This document shows positions 9,921 through 23,337 of a stretch of DNA of 64,000 bases, piece after piece (the first letter of the stretch is position 1; each line of letters opens with the position of its first letter). The stretch is from positions 12,291,688 to 12,355,687 of the forward strand of contig NC_052477.1 of NCBI RefSeq assembly GCF_009730915.1, written 5' to 3'. The stretch is from Dioscorea cayenensis subsp. rotundata (Eukaryota; Streptophyta; Magnoliopsida; Dioscoreales; Dioscoreaceae). Below the pieces are notes generated by a model that was not told where the DNA came from, ran no database searches, and saw nothing but the letters and a program-made list of their open reading frames with translations. The position numbers and the translations under genes were made by a program.

Positions 9921-11600
9921 AGTTTTTGGTTTGCATAACTTGATCCGAGTCGAAGGAAAGTGAAGTAGGAAGGACTGAATGGTTACACATGGGTGGAACC
10001 ATAAATAGGAGTGAAACTTATTCTTTTATTGGGATTGAATGTTTTAGTCGACATTTTGGAATTTTTCTTTGACTATTGAGACTCCCTATTTTTTGAGGTC
10101 CATAAAAGAAATTCGCATGAACTCTGAAAGAAGTGTCATGGAGCCAAAGGTATGTATGTATGTATGTATGTATTCTCCTTGTTACATTTCTCTGTTTTTT
10201 TTCCCGCAGGCTTCCTGGTAGGAGAGGAATTTATTTTTTATTTGCTTTAGTTCTGTTAGTTTTCTTTGATGCAGGAATTTATTTCTGCTGTAACTTCATT
10301 GTTGTGCTATCTTTGATGCAGTGAACCAGGAAGAGTCAGATGCCGTTAAAGTTTGCTAGCATGTGCATCAATAATGAAGAGTTGTTGACTTACAAGGATT
10401 GCTGAAAGAGGATATGTTGATTGGCTGCATATTTTAAAAACTTCACTGATTTCTTTCAGCAAATATATGTTGATTGCTGGAAACTTTATTTGCAAAAGAG
10501 GCTTGTAATGATATTCATCTTGCTTTATCAACTATGAACTATGAATGCCATATATATATATTCTTCATATCTTTATTCAAATTACAAATACCAGTCAAAT
10601 TATCAGCAATGCATCAGTAGTTTGTGATTTAATTTCAGTTTGATCATCAGTGTTAATTATTTGGTTTCCTTGACTGAGAGTTGAATATCCAATTTAGATC
10701 TTTTTGGTGCTGTGCTTTAATCTGGATGACTTGGAATTTCAGCTAAAATTTATTCATATGTCTGTGGTAATTTGTGTTATTTGCTAATTCATCTTATCTT
10801 TGTTTTCTTGTAAACTGATCACAAAAGCAATTGAGTGATTGCTTACCTCACACAAGTTCACATTTTCTTTTCTTCTTGTGAATTGATCACACAAATAATT
10901 GGGTAGTGATTTGATACTTTAAGAGAGTTAATGGTACTCTTTCCATATATGTCTCATAAGTCATACCATATTGCTTATAATCCAAACTTATATTAAAAAG
11001 GAAATTTTTACTGTACTATTGTTCATCATACTGATGTTTTTTATCCCAACAGGTTTGATGTATCATATAATTGATACATTGTTCAATTATTTAGCTTCAT
11101 ATTGATTTCAGTTTGTGGCACTTGTGCTATTAAGAATTTGGGGTGTTGTGTGAAATGAGTAACTTTTAATGAATGTTGTGGAACTTTGTGTATTAATTGA
11201 AAACAAACATTTAATTTTTCTGGTTGTATTATTGATTTACTCTTCTAATTAATTACTCTTAATTACATCAATATGCAAATCATAACAACCATTCGACTAA
11301 TATATTTCATTCCATTATGTAATCTTTAAACTTGGAATGAAGTTTTCCTTGAGTCCTGCGAATACTCCTTCGAGCACAATAGTCTCTATCTCCTGACGAG
11401 TCCTGTGCAACAGGACATGAGAGGAGATGAGAGGAGAGGAGAGAAAGGAAAGAGAGAACTGAGAAGTGATGTGTGAGGCCGGAGAGGACTGCAGGAGATG
11501 ATTTCTAAGTAAAAGCATTAGCAATTTAGCATTTGGAGATAAAAGAGTGATTCTGTCTTCTCAAGCAATACAATGCTTCTTGTGTTTAGTCCCAAACCCT
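9921..11600 (+). other. No gene seen; (GTAT)n microsatellite at 10149-10172
   Basis: AT-rich sequence with a short tetranucleotide run and a purine-rich patch at 11410-11465 (gaggagatgagaggagagg). Short open frames exist on both strands but lack any recognisable motif. Confidence 0.45.
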
Positions 11601-12376
11601 CTGAAGACTGGAGATGATGATGATGATCAGGGCTCTGGGTTGGAGCCTTTTGAGTTTTCCATGGTTAATAGGTCTTTTTTTGAGACTTTTTTATTTATTT
11701 TATTTGGGCATGGGATTTTTGGGGATTTATTGAGTTAATGTATGTGTTAGTGATGGGGATGATGATGATGATGATGTGTTGTGAGGAGATTGAAGTGGAG
11801 GGATGAGTATTGTTTAAGTGAACAGTGAAATTAAGGAGATGAGTGTTGGTGTTGTTGGGCTGGAGACTTGGGGTTAACAACATCGGACAGATGCATGTTC
11901 TCCTTATATTAATTATCAAGGTTTTGGACCTGCCAAGGTGGCTGATGATGAAGTCTATTGATCGATCAACTTTTTTGTGTTTTTTATAAGCTGCTCCTTC
12001 CTTGTTTTTGTGTTTTTTAGTTTTTGCTATTTCCTTTTGCCCTAGTTGGCCTGTATTCGTTATTCCTTTCAAACTAGTTTTTTATTTGGTTAATAATAAG
12101 CTCTTGGAGCTCTTTCTTCAAAAACCTGTGTAATGGTTTCAATTACTCAGAGGACTAATGAATAATGAAGTATTTACTGCTGTTATTTTGGTCAGAATTT
12201 ATTTGTAACATGGTTTTTCAGTTGATGAGAAGGTTAGGAGATGATGATGATGATGATGATGATCAGAGCTCTGGGTTGGAGCCTTTGAGTTTTCCATGGT
12301 TAGTTATTTATTTTATTTGGCCATGGGATTTTTTTTTTTTTGGGATTTATTGAGTTAATGAATGTGTTAGTGATGG

Positions 12377-12411
<35 letters not shown>

Positions 12412-12785
12412 TGTTGTGAGGAGATTGAAGTGGAGGGGATGAGTATTGTTTAAGTGAACAGTGAAATTAAGGAAATGACTGTTGGTGTTGTTGGGCTGGA
12501 GACCTGGGGTTAACAACATCAGACAGACATCGGAGGTGGAGGAAATGAAGTCTATTGTATTGTGTTTTTTAGTTTTTGCTATTTCCTTTTGCCCTAGTTG
12601 GTCTGTATTCGTCATTCCTTTCAAACTAGTTTTTTATTTGGTTAATAATAAGCTCTTGGAGCTCTTTCTTCTTCTTCTTCTTCTTCAAAAACTGAGTAAT
12701 AGCTTCAATTACTCAGAGGACTAATGAATTGGAATAATGAAGTATTTACTGCTGTTATTTCAGTTGATGAGAAGGTTAAGAGTCC
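11601..12785 (+). repeat. Tandem duplication of about 600 bp containing (GAT)n
   Basis: Copy 1 (about 11601-12238) and copy 2 (about 12239-12785) share the same order of phrases: 'gatgatgatcag.gctctgggttggagcc', 'ccatgggattttt', 'tgttgtgaggagattgaagtgg', 'ttgttgggctggagac', 'ctagttggcctg' and 'actcagaggactaatga'. Copy 2 has longer GAT and CTT runs and a deletion of about 60 bases in the middle. The unit does not encode a convincing protein. A run of Asp codons from the GAT tract is the only coding-like feature. Confidence 0.88.
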
Positions 12786-14165
12786 TTTTTTTTTGGTGCC
12801 TTTCATTAATTGGGTTTCTTTTGTTGTAAGTTGTTTGATGTTAGTTCATGTGCAAACATAACCTTTGTTGGTTCTTAATGTGATTGACCAATGTTCAGAA
12901 AAAATTCATTAGAAAAGCCATAATTACTTAAAAATTCGTCACGCTTACAAATAAAATACATTTGAAAGGCAGTGACCACTTTCGATCCGGGTCACAGCTT
13001 CGAACAACAAAGAGCTCGAGCTTGCTGGCTAAAAATATATAAATAATTTCAATCCATTACCTCGGTTGTCGTCGTCGTCATCTTGGCAGTGTTCGTTCTG
13101 GTTCTATCTATTGATGACAAGTGAGGGGCTTGCAATGCCGTCGTGGTGATCTATCTTACTCCTTTCCTTGCATCCTTTTTTTGTGTTTTTCTTGCTTTTT
13201 GGTTTTGATATTTGATTTAAATCTAGGAAATGTTGGCTCTGTGTTATGGATTAGAGCTTTTCATTGTGGAGTTTTATTGGAACTGATTGTTGTGTTGAAT
13301 GATTTGCAGGGCGAGATTGAGCTTGGACTTTTGAGAGTAAGTGTTCATTATCGGTGGTTTTGAACTGATTTAACAATGAAAGGCTTGTTTTTTCTATCTG
13401 AATCCATTCTTATTATTGGTCAAGAATGAAATTTTTGTCATGCCTTTTACCAAATATGTTGTTTGTACATTGCTTTTGTTATATATTTTGGTCAATCTCA
13501 TGTGATTCTAGTTAACAACTGTTTTTGGTAAAAATCAATCCATGCTCAAGAGAATGTTAATATGTTGTTTATACATTGTTTTTGTTTTATATTGTGTTCA
13601 ATCTCTTGTGATTCTTGTAATGCAGCAGTCTGGCCATTTCTAGTTGAACGAGTTCTGTTTCCTGAGTTCTTTAATTTAGGAAAAACATATCATTTTCTCG
13701 ATGCTCATAAGATGTACTCTGACAAATAAGTGTTTGCTTCTAATAAGAGGATATCCAGCACCAATATTTGTTTTGAGAAATTAGTTATTAGTTCTTTCAT
13801 AACATAATCTTGTGATGATGCTATGAAAATAGCATCATTTAATTGATACATCAATTTCTTGTGATGATAATTTGTGGCTAGCAGATTTTGATGCATCCAT
13901 TTATTTCTGCTGAACAGGCTTTGTGTTCGGCTGCCAGAGTATATCTATGCTTCTCCATCAATTGGATGATTAGCTTGCAAGGAAATCAAATTTAATGGAT
14001 GCTAATCAAGTCCTGTGATTTTTGTGAGAGCTCTGTTCACCAACCAGACTACAGAGACATCAATTGGAAACTTAATGCAACCATGTGGCAATCTGTATGG
14101 TATTGGTGGAAGTGATTCTAAGTTTCTCATTTTTAAATATTGATGTTGGCTGGTTTACCTTGTGA
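12786..14165 (+). other. No gene confidently seen upstream of the SEC3 pseudogene
   Basis: A small exon-like piece with an acceptor CAG at 13308 and donor near 13336 (GEIELGLLR) and a GTC-repeat patch at 13066-13080 occur, but neither ties to a family. It could contain eroded introns or exons of the SEC3 copy. Confidence 0.35.
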
Positions 14166-17100
14166 CACTTATGGCAGTATGCAGCATCTTTGATTAGTGG
14201 TTCTTTCGATGAAGCGCGGATGCTTAAGAATGTTGAAGCATGTGAATGGTTAACAGGCGCAATTCCTAACCTTGAAGTGCCAAATCTGAATCCATGCTAT
14301 GCTAACATGCGAGCTGTATGTGTGCTATCCCTTGTTTGAAATGCCAATTATTCCTGGTCAGGGATCCATCACTTTTCTTTTGGTTGCACAGAATGAAGAA
14401 GTAATCCATTTTTGCATGACAAATATCACTTACTTTTTCATGTCATACCAAATAACTCTTTGATGCATAGCCATATTACATATTCTGCTGGCAAACGAAT
14501 ATATTATATGCTGGAAATAAACTGCTATTGGAGATAAGTATTTGGAGCTACAATAGTTCCTGAAAAGTAATTGAAGAGTATTCTCCTATTCTTTTTATCT
14601 TCCTTCAAATCCTACTATAAGGCTCAAAACAATGAAATAGGCATGAGCAGTAATTGAAATTGAGCTTAAGTTAATAGATTCAATTTCCCGAAATGCTACT
14701 CCAATTTATTTATTGCTACTCATTGTTCCTTTAACAAGTTCAATCATTGATATTGACAAGTTATTTTTAAAATGATTGCATAGGTTAAGGAAAAACGTGC
14801 TGACTTAGAAAAGTTAAAGGGCACTTTTGTTTGTGGGGCTTCAGGGATCTTAAGGAAATATTTTGGCAGTTTAGTAGATTTTATGATAAGCGACAAGAGT
14901 CATTTTTCACAGGTAAATTTGCAGCTTAATTTTGTTCTAGCAGTTTACACCAATAAATTTTGATATTTAAATCCGAGTTTTTAAACCATGCAGTGAGGAC
15001 AGTTGAAGAGGCCTGATCATGCAGATCTGAGGTACAAATGTCGGACCTATGCATGGCTTAAATTTTGATATTTAAATCTCAGTTGATGCGGCAGGATTTG
15101 TGAGTCAGTTAATTGATGATTTGGAGTCCAGAATTTCAATGCAGTTTGGCAGGGTAAGCGTAGTTTTTGTTTACACTTCCATGGATCAACTCCTTCAAAC
15201 ATTTGGAAATGCTCTCATTATGGTAACTTATTGTGATCTTAGTTTGTTGAAGAAGCTTGCCATCAGATAGAGAAATGAGCTTAATGTCTGACAAATGGGA
15301 CAGCTATCTTATATCCAAAAGGTAAACTTGATGAAATTTTTAATCTTTAAATTGTAATCTGGTTTTTCTAAATCTCTAGACTAAGGCTTGAAGATTGACT
15401 GATTGAGTTTGATCTAACAAGTCTTTTTCTCAGTTAGAATATGTCAGCCTATTGTTGCTACTAGGTGCTAACTTCTAAGACTTAAAATATAATTGAATGA
15501 AGACATGAAAAGTCTAAAATGTTACTTAAAAAATAGGCTATGTTTGATACCAGGAAAATAGTCCAGTCCTAATCCACACTAATTTATGTAGCTGCCAAAT
15601 TTAATGCTTGAGACCTTCTCAATTTTATGTTCACTTTCTATGTTGTTACTTTTACGCTTGTACATTAATTGTCATTATCCCAACTAATTGATGTCTACAT
15701 ATTAATACTAACACAAAAATCACTGCATCATCATGTATCCCTTTAGCCTGCTTTTTGGGTTGCATCATATTCTAGACAATTTAAAAGCAGCGACTAGGAG
15801 TTCCACAATGGTGGCTCAAGTAGCTAGTGCTCTTTTTCTTTCACGGATATGTTTTTGTTTGTTCCTCCTATTAACAGTATTGTGCACTATTTGGTTTGAA
15901 CCAAATTAATCAACCAAAACAAGTCAATTTAGTGTAGTTGGTTTGATTTGATATTTACATCATTTTGTTCAGTTTAATATTTTGATATTTTGGGGTATGC
16001 AGTTGTTCAATTTTGGGTTTTATAAATTCAACCTGAGGTGTTGAACCCACCGAACAAGTTAAACCTTTAAAATGTTTAAGTTGGGAGCTATTTATAAACT
16101 GAATCAAAAAATTTTGGTCTATCCTCCTCAAAGTCTTGGAGGCCCCAAGCCTTAGTCTCTTGAAAACCAAACCGAATAAACTGAAATGACCAAAAGCCAA
16201 GCCCAAAATTTTGTAGGAATTAATATTGTGAAAAACTGCCTGAACTAAGCAGAGCTGCTGAACTTCATATGGTCGAGTTTTGGTTTTTCTGTTTATTTTT
16301 ATGTTAAAAGTGGATAAAGCACAAATCATTAATCTGTTTATTCAAAATATTGGCCAGTTGTTATTAAAAAGTATGAAAGCTGAAAATTTTCATTTTGTTT
16401 ATTTATTTTGTTAAACTTGAATTGATTGGGTGCATACCCTACCTATCAATAAGGTTGGTAACATGGGGTTCGAAATTTGGTTATGCTTGTGCAGTCACAT
16501 TATTCCATATTTTAGTAGTCTTTATAATTCGGTTTTGACAGATCACTTGAGTAGTTTGTTCTAGTTAATACAAAAGACACCATCATTCATTATCATATGA
16601 TTGATTTCTGATATTGGATTCTATTTGAACACTATAATGTTCTTGTTTTTAATTTGCTTTTATGGTTAAACATGTTGACTGATGTAAGATTTAACCAAAG
16701 CATTATTGATCTTCACTGAATATTCCTGTTTTTTCTCTTTTGTCCTTAAGGTTTTGCCGCTATGTCGCTTTGTAAGGATGGAACAGCCATCTGAACCATC
16801 CAGTTTGGTTGATGTAGGGAAAATTGTGAGAATGAGAAACAATGTCCCCACTTTAGCTTAGAGTTTAATCAGCTTGCTGACCTCACTTAACAATGCCATC
16901 CTGACTAATTTCTGAACTCCTAACTTTCCAATGACAGCTGAAGAGTTCCTCTAGGTTTTAAATTGGTACATAAGTTGAGTGAAAAGGATGCTAATGATAT
17001 TGGAACAGTTAAGCATGATATTTTTGCGACATTGGTGAATTGTCAACAGACCCAAAATAATAACGACATTTTAACTTCTGAGAATTGTAAACTGCAGAAC

Positions 17101-17375
17101 GGGTTATGAGCAGTTTCCATCATTGTCTAAATAGTCCCTAGATAAAAATTCTTTCATTTTACTTTTCTTAATCTGTCATGTCAGGATTAACCTCCTTTAA
17201 TATCTGTGCTTTAAATTACCTGTTCTGTTAGACACACTTCCTTTGGAAGCTTCCAGCCTTTATGATTTGGCCAATGTGGTACAACGCGCAAGTTCTATCA
17301 CCAGGCTGAGTGAATCATCACGAGCAAGCTTGTACGCCATCAGCAGTCATTTTACGTTGTATGTTTCTATCACCT
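14166..17375 (+). pseudogene. SEC3A: SEC3 (exocyst subunit, EXOC1) pseudogene
   Basis: Separate exon remnants follow the order of plant SEC3. 14166-14315 reads to '[20 protein letters not shown]' with a GT donor. 14784-14912 reads '[15 protein letters not shown]' to '[14 protein letters not shown]'. 14994-15058 reads 'GQLKRPDHADLRYKCRTYA'. 15081-15153 reads 'DAAGFVSQLIDDLESRISMQF'. 15243-15321 starts 'FVEEACHQIE'. Decayed pieces follow at 16751-16800 ('RMEQ') and 17258-17375 ('SLYDLANVV', then 'HEQACT' after a frameshift). SEC3 helps tether secretory vesicles at the plasma membrane. The copy is dead: the exon at 14994 starts with TGA where Arg is expected, 15243-15321 has a frameshift and a TGA, and the middle exons between 15058 and 15081 are missing. 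The real gene should be elsewhere in the genome. Confidence 0.8.
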
Positions 17376-17949
17376 GAAGAAAAAGTTGTGATATTAAATT
17401 TATCCACGCCTCCTTTTGCTGGATCTTTAGAATCTTCATTATGTTTGAAGACAAATGATTCATTAACAATATCCTTATTTTTTTGCAACAATTTGAAAAA
17501 TTATTCAGTTTGCTCAGAAAATAATAGAGATTTGATGGCTTTTTACAATCACACCTGAGGGTAATTAACTGTGAGAAACACCTTCGTTATGTTGTTTACA
17601 AAAATTCTTGTAGTTCTCAGAGAAACGGTGCTTTTCCTTGGTTCCGCAACTCCGAATTTTAGAAACTACTTACTGAAAGAAGTATATAAAGCAGCATAAT
17701 AAAGCAGGTATGCTTAGGCTCAGAATCACAAAACCATAGTATTCAAAAGTGACTAGCTGTCTGTTTATTCACCCTAACTTGCAGTAGTAACGGAATCTCT
17801 AACATTGTCCAATTCTCAATGTGGCGTTTGATTGCTGTGCCTTAACATATTGGCAGTTTGTGTCGGCACGTTAGTAGTGCACTAATTCTATAATATCTCC
17901 GGCCCTTCTTTTTTTCCATTATTTGCTATCATAATCATAATCTAAAGGT
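17376..17949 (+). other. No gene seen up to the assembly gap
   Basis: The open frame that contains the last SEC3 remnant runs on to 17558 but its residues there match nothing I know. The rest is AT-rich and non-coding looking. Confidence 0.5.
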
Positions 17950-18949
17950 NNNNNNNNNNNNNNNNNNNNNNNNNNNNNNNNNNNNNNNNNNNNNNNNNNN
18001 NNNNNNNNNNNNNNNNNNNNNNNNNNNNNNNNNNNNNNNNNNNNNNNNNNNNNNNNNNNNNNNNNNNNNNNNNNNNNNNNNNNNNNNNNNNNNNNNNNNN
18101 NNNNNNNNNNNNNNNNNNNNNNNNNNNNNNNNNNNNNNNNNNNNNNNNNNNNNNNNNNNNNNNNNNNNNNNNNNNNNNNNNNNNNNNNNNNNNNNNNNNN
18201 NNNNNNNNNNNNNNNNNNNNNNNNNNNNNNNNNNNNNNNNNNNNNNNNNNNNNNNNNNNNNNNNNNNNNNNNNNNNNNNNNNNNNNNNNNNNNNNNNNNN
18301 NNNNNNNNNNNNNNNNNNNNNNNNNNNNNNNNNNNNNNNNNNNNNNNNNNNNNNNNNNNNNNNNNNNNNNNNNNNNNNNNNNNNNNNNNNNNNNNNNNNN
18401 NNNNNNNNNNNNNNNNNNNNNNNNNNNNNNNNNNNNNNNNNNNNNNNNNNNNNNNNNNNNNNNNNNNNNNNNNNNNNNNNNNNNNNNNNNNNNNNNNNNN
18501 NNNNNNNNNNNNNNNNNNNNNNNNNNNNNNNNNNNNNNNNNNNNNNNNNNNNNNNNNNNNNNNNNNNNNNNNNNNNNNNNNNNNNNNNNNNNNNNNNNNN
18601 NNNNNNNNNNNNNNNNNNNNNNNNNNNNNNNNNNNNNNNNNNNNNNNNNNNNNNNNNNNNNNNNNNNNNNNNNNNNNNNNNNNNNNNNNNNNNNNNNNNN
18701 NNNNNNNNNNNNNNNNNNNNNNNNNNNNNNNNNNNNNNNNNNNNNNNNNNNNNNNNNNNNNNNNNNNNNNNNNNNNNNNNNNNNNNNNNNNNNNNNNNNN
18801 NNNNNNNNNNNNNNNNNNNNNNNNNNNNNNNNNNNNNNNNNNNNNNNNNNNNNNNNNNNNNNNNNNNNNNNNNNNNNNNNNNNNNNNNNNNNNNNNNNNN
18901 NNNNNNNNNNNNNNNNNNNNNNNNNNNNNNNNNNNNNNNNNNNNNNNNN
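17950..18949. other. Assembly gap (1000 N)
   Basis: Exactly 1000 unknown bases, so probably a placeholder of arbitrary size. It hides the left end of the 3' LTR of element A and its left target-site duplication. Confidence 1.
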
Positions 18950-20487
18950 TTTCTAACCTTACAATTTCAAGCATGGTATACTAATCTAATACAAGCAAGA
19001 TTGTAAATAAAAACACAAGTGTAACAACTCCAAGTCAAGCAAGAAAAATCACAAAGAGCAATGATGATAAGAATAGGCCTAGGGGATGAGGATTCCCAAG
19101 AGGGGTCATCAAGATATAAGGATGCGTGAAAATACATAGCACGGGTGATTTAGACCCGGCGGACCTCAACGATAGTTCAACCCCAATTTCTCGTGGCTAA
19201 ACCCTAATCAGTACAAATGATGACAAGGATCTCTCCTTGAGTCACATTCCTACGATTGCATTAAGTGAATGGAGATCATGCAACAAGGACACACTTAACC
19301 TAAGTTTATCCTCATGGTTCGGGAGGGGCTACCACCACCCAATTTCTCGGCATGTTGGTCAACAAATACCCCTATTAGCTCATTAATGTGATCTAGTACA
19401 CGCGGTAGGTCACATCTACATGTACAACTCAAAGCAAGAACTAAGGATTTCTCCACATAATAGTTCTGAGGCATGAAACACAATGAGCCAAATCATAAAT
19501 CCACTAATGCATATCAAATATAAATGTAGCTTCCAAAATACAAGATGAACCCCGAAGGTTCACCTACATTCAAGTGACCTTGGGGGTCTATTGTGCCATC
19601 ATACAAATAAGTATCTCAAACACAACAAAAAGCAAAGTAAATGCATAAATGACACTCGCTAGTCCGAATGATGAAGAGGATAGAGAATTCCGGCGAATGA
19701 TGCTTCTTCTAGCCCTAGAGATGCTCGAATGCTTCCTCCTCCTTTGATGATGAGACTTCCACTTTAAGTTCAAGCTCTTGATCTTCCCAAGCTTCAAGCC
19801 AAACTCTCCCAAAGAATAGTGTCTTCGTTTCTCCCTTCCTCAAGTGATGGTGCTAAAAAACCTTCGAAAAGTCTACCCTAGAGTCTCCAAAAGTCCGACC
19901 AAAAATCCCCAATCTTTCTCCAAAAATCCCTCTATATACCACTCATCATACCCCCTTGATGGCCTCCATCTCGAGTGCTATACCACTCCCTATGGCCCCC
20001 ATCCTGAGTGTTATACCAAGTGCTATACCACTCCCTATGGCCTCGATCTTGAGTGCTATACCACTCGCTATGGAGCTCAACATTGACACTATTTGGGGTA
20101 GGCAAACTCCATCAAGTAAATATCTTCTATTATAGCTACGAGTGATCATCCGGGCTCTATCTTCAGGGCAGCATTGAGGGTCAGTATGCCACTGATCCAA
20201 ATCGACTTGAAACTCTCCGGTGCTATAGGGACATGTCTAGATGAAATCTTGCTACGAGTACTTTCCAACTCACGATTGCTCGCTGCGTTGAATACCCTAC
20301 AATACCGCGCCCTGGTTTTCTTTTCTTTTTCACCTAAATCATATCCTCGTGTCATCCATGGTGTTCTGCGTTCTGAAAGCAAATAACACATCGATTAAGC
20401 ACAAAAACATGCATCAATTCTAATGAAAAATACATGCTAGAGGTAACAAATACATACACTCAAATACGTACATTTAGACACTTATCA
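18950..20487 (-). repeat. Element A 3' LTR (left end in gap)
   Basis: Aligns with 27043-28466 throughout, starting at the shared 'tttctaaccttacaa'. Its right end CTTATCA (TGATAAG on the minus strand) abuts the polypurine tract. It includes an array of the phrase 'ctataccactccctatgg' at 19975-20080. By alignment the left end should fall about 110 bases inside the gap. Confidence 0.9.
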
Positions 20488-20503
20488 AATATCCCCACAC
20501 CTA
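20488..20503 (-). other. Element A polypurine tract
   Basis: On the minus strand 'ggtgtggggatatt' directly precedes TGATAAG of the 3' LTR. Confidence 0.8.
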
Positions 20504-23273
20504 AGCATTTGCTTGTCCCTGAAGCGAACACATCATGAAAAAACAAAGATAATGATAAGTGGCTAAGTGTACCACCTTCGAGCTCAAATAAATACAAGAC
20601 TCGGAAGCACTGGAAAAATGATAACTAGATGATGAGTTACACGCATGCAAAACTGTGAAAAGATCACATGCTCACCTTGTATAATATCACATGCTGTGTG
20701 TGTGAACCTTGTATTTCATCTACCCCGACTTGGTCTAGCCCGTCGACTCAATGAGTACGACTCTAGATGCTAATCACTCCACTTGCAAAAGAGTACTACA
20801 GTCCTAAAATGCTAAGCGCTACTTCAATGAACAAGTAAAGATCCTTCCAGAGTCTTAAACTCGAACTAATTCCCTATTCTTCTCAAAACCTCTAGTAGGT
20901 AGCCAAAAGATCACTAGGGTTTTATTTTCATTCCATTTTATTTTCTTTCTTTTTCGAGTCCGACTAACATAGACTGCACTAAAAATCTTTCTGGAGGGTG
21001 CACATGCTGGTTAGGCACAAGAGCCACCCAACTACTCGATTATAGTCTACATAGACGCATTTATGCTTCATTAGCAGAGGAATACTGACATAGACTCATT
21101 TTTCTTTTTACTCTTTTCACTTTTTCATTTTTCTTTCATTTTCATTTTCATTTTTTTTTCACAATCACCCTAGATCACTCCTTCAGACTACACTATAAGC
21201 CACAAAACTAGGGCTAGCTCAACAAGACTCGGAAGTTCTTAAGAGTTCATTGAAAGAAAGAACTTAGAATTCTAAGACCAAGTACTCAAAGTTGATTATG
21301 TTAAGCAATCAAGAGAGATAGAGTAGTCATGTTGGCTATTCCCAGGGCATCAACACAAGATCCAGTGCACAAGATAATACTAGAGGTGAAACATGATTCA
21401 ATAGAGTACAAGAACAAATATGTAACTCAAATCAATCATTAATCCATGCTATAAGAGTCTTACAATAATGAACAAAGCCATCATGGGTAAACTAGCATGC
21501 AAATAATAACCTAGATCATAAAATACACCCATCCCCACCCTCATGATGTACATTGTCCCCAATGTAGCACTAATCATAAAAGCATGGTAATATATGCAAT
21601 GAAAAGCTTGATGGAGGAGGGTGGAACAAACTTCCGGTTAATCTTGTGCACACGGTGAGGGAGTGACCCGAACCAAAGGTGTCACAAGCGTTTCATGTCG
21701 AGTCCGACCTCCATGGAATGTGGGAGGCTCACCAAACTCCCTTAATGCCCTCGCAAGGCATAGAGGGCATCATCAATCCAAAACAAAAAATTAAGATTGC
21801 AAGAATACATAATAGGGAGTAGTCAACAAACAAAAAATACTAGATAAAGAGTAGTAGAGTTCTACACAAGGTTGGTAGGGCATCCCCTCACCAACTTATT
21901 GAAATCAAGCAAACACACTTGCAAAGAGTAAAGCAAAACAACAAACTAAAGAAATAAAGAAAATGTCTATTCTCAAATGTCCAAGTAGTCATCACAAGAT
22001 GTCGAAGATGTGGTTGTCATGGTGTGCTTCAAAACTGATCAAAACCTCCAAAGTAAATTGGTAAAAGGTATGATCATCAATTGAGAATAGATTCACCAAA
22101 ACCCATGTAAGTAATTCCTTGAATTGTTCATCCATCCCAAATGTCTCCAAAAATACCCCAATCTATGTGATGAAGTGTGCCACATAGTTTGGTCTTGAAA
22201 ACTCCACCTCCGCCTTATGATGAGCATGCTTAAAGTGGGGTTCTTCGGGGTTGGCATTGTGTTTCTTAGACGTTTGGAGGCAAGTTCCTTGACTTGTGGC
22301 ATTCCTACATCAATAAAAATTCAAATAAGAATGAAAGGAATCCAAGGAGTGTATCATGTGGCATGAAAAGTGATGAAACATGAAGAAAATGGGGTGAATA
22401 GGAGCCCGTATGGATACTATTCAATTTGCAAGAGTTTCCCCAATATCATGAATTTGAAAAATTTTGTACATAAATTCGAGATCAATCAAATACATGATGT
22501 TCATACCACAAAATACAAGCTAAAAGCTTGAAACAATCCACACAAAAACTCAAGAAAGCAAGAAGAAAAAGAAAAGAAAAATTTTTCATTCACAATAAGC
22601 TTCATACCAACAAGGAGAGAGCACTAGAGTGGAGCTTGAAGAAGAACACTAGATCTACTTCCCAAGGAGATGTGGAGATGATTTAGAGTGGTATTTTAGT
22701 GAGATCCGACCATGGAGAGGGTAGATCATGGAGGCTAGGTCACGGTTAGAGAAGAAGAAGAATGAGGAGAGAGACAAGTTGACAAGGTTCTCATGAAGAA
22801 AAAGGGTCTTCACGGTCTCTATGAGGTGCTCATAGAGCCCGAGAGGAGTAGTGAAAAGTTTCGGAATTTTCTTGATGGTCTCTATGCTCCTCATAGAGCC
22901 CGCGAGGAGTAGTGAAAAGCTTCTGGAATTTTCTCGCGGCCTCTATGAGCTGCCCATAGAGGCCGTGAGACCCTAAAAACTTGGTTTAAAGACTTCTTTG
23001 CTTCTCCAAACACATGGCCATGGTTACAAAAGGTTCTAAAATCATCTCCACCATGAAAGAATGGCTCAAATTTATGATCTAACACATAAAATGATAGGCC
23101 AAACAAGTGCAACTCCACCATAAAATCAAGTGAACAACTACATGGACAATGATCATGATAAACAAAATAATGAGAGCATGGACTTATTCAAATTAACAAC
23201 TCTAAGAAAATATGAAAAATAACAAGAACATGAACACAAAGAATCCACAAACATGAAAATAAACCCCCGAATG
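20504..23273 (-). other. Element A 3' non-coding region
   Basis: About 2.8 kb between pol and the 3' LTR holds no ORF with a recognisable motif; the Athila-type extra ORF seen in B and D is absent. At about 22795-22975 the phrase 'ctctatgag...ctcatagag' recurs three times as a short inverted repeat within roughly 75-base units, parallel in position to the GGGCGTG arrays of B and D. Confidence 0.65.
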
Positions 23274-23291
23274 CTTGGGTTACCTCCCAAG
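23274..23291 (-). promoter_or_regulatory. Conserved hairpin after the pol stop (element A)
   Basis: Minus strand CTTGGGAGGTAACCCAAG folds into a perfect 6-bp stem with a 6-base loop, 46 bases beyond the pol stop codon and preceded by GACGTTAAACAAGCGCTT. The same motif follows the polyprotein stop in B, D and E. Confidence 0.7.
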
Positions 23292-23337
23292 AAGCGCTTG
23301 TTTAACGTCACGAGCTTGACGTACCTTGTTACTTACC

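Noticed and set aside
17919..18974. Open frame across the N run (also 57436-58776 and others)
   Set aside because: The frame is open only because N codons are not stops.
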